This document shows, in pieces, positions 58,544-64,000 of a DNA stretch of 64,000 nt; the first letter of the stretch is position 1; every line of letters starts with the position of its first letter. The stretch covers positions 1,119,030-1,183,029 of the forward strand of contig QANU01099453.1 of NCBI GenBank assembly GCA_003254905.1, read 5' to 3'. Source of the DNA: Nissolia schottii. Taxonomy: Eukaryota > Streptophyta > Magnoliopsida > Fabales > Fabaceae. The notes below the pieces were generated by a model that was not told where the DNA came from, ran no database searches, and worked only from the letters and a program-made list of their open reading frames with translations. The translations under genes were made by a program, and so were the position numbers.

Positions 58544-60618
58544 TATCACCAAGTTAGTTGGAAGGGTTGTTATAGTTAGTTGGTTTACTTGCACAACAAG
58601 CTAATGTACATATATAGCTAAGTTAATTTGCATTTCATTTTAATTTCATTTAGTTCACATGATGTATATAACCTCAATTCATCAATCAATTGAAACATAG
58701 AATTCAATTACAAATCAGTTTCCATATTTTATGGTTTTTGTTACGGGTTAAAACCGGGATCTGAGAGCTCTAACCCTATAAGAGGGAGAGGAGCTCACAT
58801 TCTCTAAAGGGCCCGAAGGGCCCAACCCACTAAGGAACAGAAGAAGCTCTCCCCACCTAGTCAAACCGGCCCAAAGAGAGGGAGTCTCATGGGGCTTAGA
58901 GTAGGAGAAGGTCGTAAGCCCAAAGACTTTGAACCTGGTCTGGCCCAACAAGGCTAAGAGGAGGTAGCGGCAACCTCTCCTCCCCAGTCCGCAACCAATT
59001 CCTGGATAAGCGGGAAAAGATAAGTCGGGGAGCGGATAAGCAAACTCCCTCGCTTTATCTCTATCTTACCTCTATCTTTGCACTCTAAGCTCACCTATAA
59101 AAGCACACGACCTCTTCAGGTCACCAGGTACCTCTCATTCCCCTCTTAGAGAATTCTCTTAACCCTTGTGCTTACTTGAGCGTCGGAGTGACTTTGCAGT
59201 TACTCCCGCCGCCACACTCTCTCCGAGAAGAACCTGCTTGGAGCTTTCGTCAGTGCCTCTGAACCCGCTCGGAGCCTTCACTCCCAGCCTTTGAGCTTCT
59301 GTCAAGGTGTCTTCCTTACCCGTTCAGGTAACCCCGTACCCTATACGGATTACTTGCAAACAGTTTTTTTTTCTTCTAAGCTCTGGAGACTCATGGAAGA
59401 GCTCCATCGCAATGATCTCAATGAGATTCAGTCCATCAAGACATTGCTGGATGATCTTTTTAAGATCAAAGATCTTGGTAATCTAAAGTTTTTCTTAGGC
59501 ATAAAGGTGGCTAGGACAGCAAAAGGAATTTCGCTCTATCAAAGGAAATATTGCCTAGACTTACTATCAGACTACAATTTTCTTGACAGCAAGCCTATTT
59601 CCACTCTAATGGATTATCATCATGGACACTTGTACAACTCTTTTACAATCTTTGATGTAAGCCATTATAGGCGGTTAGTTGGAAGGTTATTGTATCTCAC
59701 TCACACAATGCCGAAAATCAGCTATGTTGTTGGGTGGTTAAGTCAGTTTCTCAATTGTCCAACTAAAGAACATCTTCAGCAAGCACATCAAGTCATGAGG
59801 TATCTCAAGGTTGCTCCTTCCACTGGATTGTTCTTCTCAGCAAATTCTGATCTCTTCCTACAAGGATTTGCAAATGCAGACTAGGGAACTTGCCCTGAGT
59901 CCCGCAGATCTATCTCAGGCTTTTGCTATTTCCTTGGTTTGGCATTGGTTTCCTAGCGAAGCAAAAGTCAAACACAGTGGCACGTTCATCTACTGAAGTC
60001 GAATATAGGTCCTTGACACAAGCAACCTGTGAAGTTCAGTGGTTGATCTACCTATGATTTTGGCATTGAAGTCACGACAACTGTTCCAATTCATTGTGAC
60101 AACCAACCAACTATTCACATCGCAGCCAATCCCATCTTTCATGAAAGAACAAAACATATCAAAATTGACTGCCATGTGGTGAAGGACAAGGTTCAGGAAG
60201 GCATCATCACTTTACTCCCTATCTCCACACACAATCAACTAGCAGATATATAGACTAAGCCATTAACACCAACTCCTTTCCATCAACTATTTTCCAAGCT
60301 TGGCATGATCAATTTTCATGCTCCAGCTTGCGAGGGGGAGGGGGTATCACTAGTTGCATAAATAATTGGTAGTTAAGTTAGTTGGAAGGGCAGTTAGTAG
60401 TTAGTTGGTTTACTTGCACAACAAGCTAATGTACATGGCTAAGTTAATTGCATTTCATTTTAATTTCATTTTGCTCACATGTTGTATATAAACTCAATTC
60501 ATCAATCAATTGAAACAGAGAATTCAGTTACAAATCAAATTTCATATTTTATAGTTTTCTTTCTTCTAAGCTTTAGAGACTCATGGAAGATCTCCATCGC
60601 AATTTCCACATTTCTACA
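58544..60618 (+). mobile_element. Internally deleted Ty1/Copia retrotransposon
   Basis: The 5' LTR (58544-58738 plus 59368 to about 59418) and 3' LTR (60345-60618) are homologous. Both begin TATCAC, and the purine tract GAGGGGGAGGGGG precedes the 3' copy. Flanks TGAAC (58539-58543) and GGAAC (60619-60623) match 4 of 5. The 5' LTR runs straight into the late reverse transcriptase: NDLNEIQSIK, FKIKDLGNLKFFLG, QRKYCLDLL, MRYLKVAPSTGLFF, then RNase H (HCDNQPTIHIAANPIFHERTKHI). gag, protease, integrase and the early RT are deleted. Several stops (about 59882 onward) and frame changes make it inactive. Confidence 0.85.
58739..59362 (+). mobile_element. Solo LTR (624 bp) nested in the Copia 5' LTR
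   Basis: It begins TGTTACGGG and ends TTGCAAACA. Perfect GTTTT flanks lie at 58734-58738 and 59363-59367. The uninterrupted 3' Copia LTR (about 60555) shows the empty site. It contains CCTATAAAAGC (59094-59104), a likely LTR TATA box. Same family as 35953-36548, opposite orientation. Confidence 0.88.
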
Positions 60619-60623
60619 GGAAC

Positions 60624-63010
60624 CCAGCCAGTAATAATGATTGTGACTGTTGTAAATAATTTTTTAAATAAAGAATAAATATTAAAGATAATAAAACAAA
60701 TCTATCTATAAATAGGAAGGAAAGTTGGGAGTTAATAATACAAGTGACATTATTCTTTATTTTGTGTCAATAAGTTATGTGTTCCAATTTTCTAGAGGAT
60801 ATATAACGTGTCTATCTTTAAGATATTCGGTGAAAAAATAAAAATGTGATGGAAAAGTTTGTAGGAAAATTCTTGATGTAAAAGCTGCAAGTGGAGTGAC
60901 AACTGTTTTTGCAAAGAAAGCACCTTGTAAATTATAATGATGGACCAATGACCCAACAATTGAGGAAGACATGAAGCCCAAAATTACTAGGCCGAATCGG
61001 GTTACCCGTATGAATTCGGAGGTGGGAGAGTTTCTTGGGTCAGGTGTTTGATGTTATGATATAGAAGAGCACGTCGTGTTGACCAAAAAAGAGAAAACAG
61101 AAAAAGGGGGGTAGCATATGGGAGTGGGAGCTGGCTACGGACATGTCCATATGTGGTGGTTCATGATTGATATTTATAGGGTTTGGTTTGTCAATAATTA
61201 ATATTAATATTCCTTGTTTATCCCTAAAACCTAGGGCTCCTCTTGTATATGATAGTTTTTTGTTTTTATATGGCAGCCAATAATGGGTGTATTATATATA
61301 TGTGTGTATATATATATATATATATTATTTTTTTTATGGTTTTGGTCCTAAGATTGCCACCCCTGGCTATTTTATTTTCTAAAAAAAACACAAAGCTGTC
61401 AATTGATGACTATGACAAGTGATGCAATGTTGACTGATACTAAAGTCTAAAATTGTCACTAATAGTGACAATGTCAAATCTGATAACACCTGAAATCGTT
61501 ATTGTTAATAGCGATTTTAGTATGTGTTAGTGTCACGTCACTTGTTGTTGTCATCAGTTCGCAGTTTTTTGCTTTTTTTTTAAAAAAAACTGCTAAAATT
61601 ACCAAGGGTTGTGGCAATTTTAATTAGTACCACAATTATACAATTGTAAAAAAAATTCCATATTATTGTATTATCTATTTTTTCAACCCATACATAAGTA
61701 CAAACCCCATATATGATCACTAAGGCCTGTGTATAAGAAATAGATTACATAATTTTTTTTATATTATCATATTAAAATCATATAATTTTATCTTATTCAA
61801 TGTTTGTTGTATCATTTTAATTAATACTAGGGTAAAAAAAATAAAATAAAAAGCAATTTCTAAAACATAATCAACCTCTTTAGGAAAAAAATTATTATCA
61901 AAGATAAACTTAGAATAATTTATAGTAAAATAAGTATCATCTCATCTTTAAAATAAACATAAAAAGTTAAGTTCACATTTTCATGCTTCATTCACATGAT
62001 AATCTCATGTTAAAATGATCTTAATCATGTTAACAAAAGATGGAGATATAAACATGATCCTCTCAAATTTTTTAGAAATAAATAATTTTTTTAAAAAGTT
62101 ATTTTCCTCTAAAAAATGACTTTTTATTTTTTGTTAGTCAAATTGATAGACGAAAAAAAAAAATATGAAGTTTTGTAAGTGGTGTCAAAATTGGATTTGA
62201 AGAGGAGGTAAGTAAATATGGTGAAGGGAAAAGAAGATATAACAACTACAATAACTATGTGAGTGAGAGAGTAAAAGAGAATATTATAAATCTTCAAAAA
62301 AAAAAAAAGAAAAAGAAATTTTAGAATTTCTTATTTGGTACTCGAACATTTGACTTGGCGATTTAAAAAAGTATCTCAAACCAAGATGCTGCAGAAGGAT
62401 CGACAATGAAACGTACATATTTAAATTACTTATTTTCATGTACCACAGAAATTAGTCCCAAACAATTAGCGCTAACAATTAAGCTTAGTGTTATACATTG
62501 TGATGCATTATTTATATATCCACTAGGCCTTTTTCATTGGAAGACAATAAATGTGGTAATAATTTTGATTTCATTTCGCATTTAGCATGCGCGAAGTGCG
62601 TTTAACCAGTGTTAGTGGTGCAATGGGCTTATCCAATTTTTACTCAATATATTAGCAATTGACACACAATAACCTAATTTTTAACCAACAAAATTTAACA
62701 CAGTGAATAGATGACTTGGTTCTTTAAACATTTTGTCAAATGTTAGATTCTTGATGGTGTATGGAAAATATTTTATTAAGAAGGTCATACCCAATTTGGT
62801 GATCTCGAAATCTCAAAAAAAAATTATTCGTTATTGACGGTGAACAACTCCTTAACAATAAAAGAAAAAAAAAACTCAATTCCCAGTACCATAATACTAA
62901 TGACTAATATCAATAAGTTGTTGGACGAACGATAAACAAATTGATCCCGATAAGAATGAAGGCACAAGTTAGATTCCACGTAAGGGCACTTTAGTGACGG
63001 GTGGGCTTAC
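60624..63010. other. AT-rich region left of the orphan exon
   Basis: A (TA)n tract lies at about 61300-61325. No coding exon was found on either strand, so the minus-strand gene starting at 63.2 kb has no visible continuation here. Confidence 0.45.
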
Positions 63011-63157
63011 CTGAGTTCTAAAGGGCCCTTTCTCAAAGGGTTTTGGCGTCCAGTGACTGTTGTTGATGGATCTGGCCTCCTTGTTCTTGTTCTCCAAGTA
63101 GGTGTGGGCCTTCGGGTCAAAAGCGCAAAAATAGCGTGTGACTGTGCTGAGCATCAT
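63011..63157 (-). CDS. Codon-biased 5' exon of a minus-strand gene; candidate conserved uORF
   Basis: From ATGATG at 63157 the minus strand reads MMLSTVTRYFCAFDP, KAHTYLENKNKEARSINN and SHWTPKPFEKGPFRTQ, ending at CTCAG/GTAAGC, a good donor after 49 codons. Codon choice is strongly biased (GCC CAC ACC TAC TTG GAG AAC AAG), unlike the flanks. If unspliced the frame stops at 62969 after 62 codons. It lies head-to-head with the WD40 gene and beyond FLA. In Arabidopsis, as I recall, the gene beside the WD40 gene At3g53390 (At3g53400) and its relative near FLA11 (At5g03190) are named for conserved-peptide uORFs, so this may be that peptide. Reading further upstream is open but low-complexity and probably untranslated. 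No main coding region is visible downstream. Confidence 0.5.
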
Positions 63158-63710
63158 CAACTGAACGTCAATGCTAGCGTGAGATCTACTTGTGCCTGCC
63201 TGTAGGCTGTAGTAGTAGTTGGCGCTGATCGAGCTTACCTTACAAAGTTTTAAACTGAAATTAAAAGTGCCAAAAAGGCAAAAACAGTATATTGAGAAGA
63301 AGAAGAAGATGCAGGAGAGAGAGAGAGAGAAAACTAAACTAAAAAGTAACTGATTTATATAATCTGCAATCGTGGCCGTCCACTGCGTTGACCGAAGGGC
63401 GGTTTTCCCATCAACAGAACATACCCCCACTTTGCAATTGGCATAATTTTGCCAGCGTATCAATAAGCCGCAAAACGCCTTATGCAAACCCCAACCTTCC
63501 TTCATTCTTCTTCTTCTTCTTCTTCTTCGTGTCCCTCTGATCTGCAGTGAAATCGAAACCTTGTTGCGGTGAAAACCGGGACCCCACTCAATCCAATTTT
63601 ATAATCGGTTGGATTCAATCGAAGGCTTGAAACCCTAGCAGAGAGAGTGAAAAGAGAGGGAGAGAGTAAACGGGGAGTTATTTGTCATGTAATGATCGAG
63701 GATCGCGACG
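63158..63710. promoter_or_regulatory. Shared divergent promoter region
   Basis: About 0.55 kb separates the two divergent start codons. It contains GAGA tracts near 63315-63330 and 63640-63665, and a (CTT)n run at about 63505-63530. No clear TATA box was found. Confidence 0.45.
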
Positions 63711-63890
63711 ATGATGAACAGTTCGAACGGCATGATGTCCCCGTCTTCATCGGGCGCGGCGGCGGCGGCGGCACAGTCCCCTGGGCTCAAGACGTATTTC
63801 AAAACCCCCGAAGGACGATACAAGCTTCAATACGAGAAGTCTCACCCTTCCGGTCTTCTTCATTATGCTCATGGCAAAACCGTCACTCAG
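63711..63890 (+). CDS. First exon of a WDR20/creC-like WD40 protein, partial
   Basis: From the ATG at 63711, 60 codons end at ACTCAG/GTCTCT. The order is MMNSSNGMMSPSSS, an Ala run, then SPGLKTYFKTPEGRYKLQYEK and LLHYAHGKTVTQ. This N-terminal block is typical of plant transducin/WD40 proteins related to DMWD/WDR20 and fungal CreC (deubiquitinase-associated), e.g. At2g37160/At3g53390 from memory. The WD repeats lie beyond the right edge, so the gene is cut by the window, not broken. The second and third ATGs nearby are possible alternative starts. Confidence 0.75.
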
Positions 63891-64000
63891 GTCTCTCGCT
63901 CGCTCGCTCGTCTATTCTTCGTTGCTTTTTCAATACTATTTTTTCGTTTAATTTTTAGGTTTGTAGGGCTGGTGTTTATTTTTTTTTAAACTGAGTTCAA
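63891..64000 (+). other. First intron of the WD40 gene (partial)
   Basis: T-rich sequence after the donor GTCTCT continues to the window edge. Confidence 0.6.

Noticed and set aside
60775..60981. 68-codon minus-strand frame as continuation of the orphan exon
   Set aside because: It has an acceptor-like CAG inside, but no coding bias, and no match to the expected protein could be argued.
63158..63505. N-terminal extension of the orphan exon's frame
   Set aside because: Phe/Ser/Leu-rich low-complexity reading through CT and T tracts. More likely 5' UTR or promoter.

Overview
This is nuclear DNA from a dicotyledonous plant. It is AT-rich, with split genes (GT-AG introns), long intergenic spaces packed with transposon remnants, and proteins of plant-only families (NAC, INDETERMINATE-domain zinc finger, SYP7 syntaxin, fasciclin-like arabinogalactan protein). 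The species cannot be fixed from the sequence alone.

Layout. 0-17 kb is gene-poor. It holds two LINE remnants, two long-TIR Mutator-like elements with perfect 9-bp target-site duplications (one carries a broken SHI/STY-family zinc-finger gene, the other a captured exon), large 265-bp tandem-repeat arrays around an assembly gap, and two paralogous genes for very small membrane proteins (51 and 37 aa) that are easy to miss. 17.6-20.5 kb is a complete nine-exon SYP71-type syntaxin gene (+), followed within 0.2 kb by a solo LTR. 22.4-24.2 kb is a three-exon NAC transcription factor gene (-). 24-33 kb is intergenic, with foldback MITEs, an LTR/PBS remnant and a promoter-like GA/CT island. 33.2-35.1 kb is a JACKDAW-type IDD zinc-finger gene (+). 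36-48 kb is a nest of transposons: a solo LTR, a TRIM, a LARD-like element with intact 182-bp LTRs and captured gene pieces, SINE-like repeats, a third Mutator-like element, and a diverged inverted copy of the 3' end of the IDD gene. 49.1-54.1 kb is a nine-exon P58IPK/DNAJC3 gene (+), tail-to-tail with a FLA11/12-type gene (-, 55.6-56.3 kb). 58.5-60.6 kb is an internally deleted Copia element with a solo LTR nested in its 5' LTR. At the right edge a divergent pair shares a 0.55-kb promoter: a codon-biased minus-strand exon (63.0-63.2 kb) and the first exon of a WDR20/creC-like WD40 gene (+), which runs off the window.

The order IDD (JKD) - P58IPK - FLA11 matches Arabidopsis At5g03150-At5g03160-At5g03170 as I remember it. 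The right end recalls the duplicated block with At3g53390 (WD40) and At3g53400/At5g03190 (genes named for conserved-peptide uORFs). This supports orthology of these genes and suggests an identity for the minus-strand exon. The genes do not form one pathway. They cover membrane traffic (SYP71), transcriptional control (NAC, IDD), ER protein quality control (P58IPK) and cell-wall structure (FLA). The least described items are the microprotein gene pair, the captured-gene transposons, the hairpin-bearing SINE-like family and the orphan exon at 63 kb.
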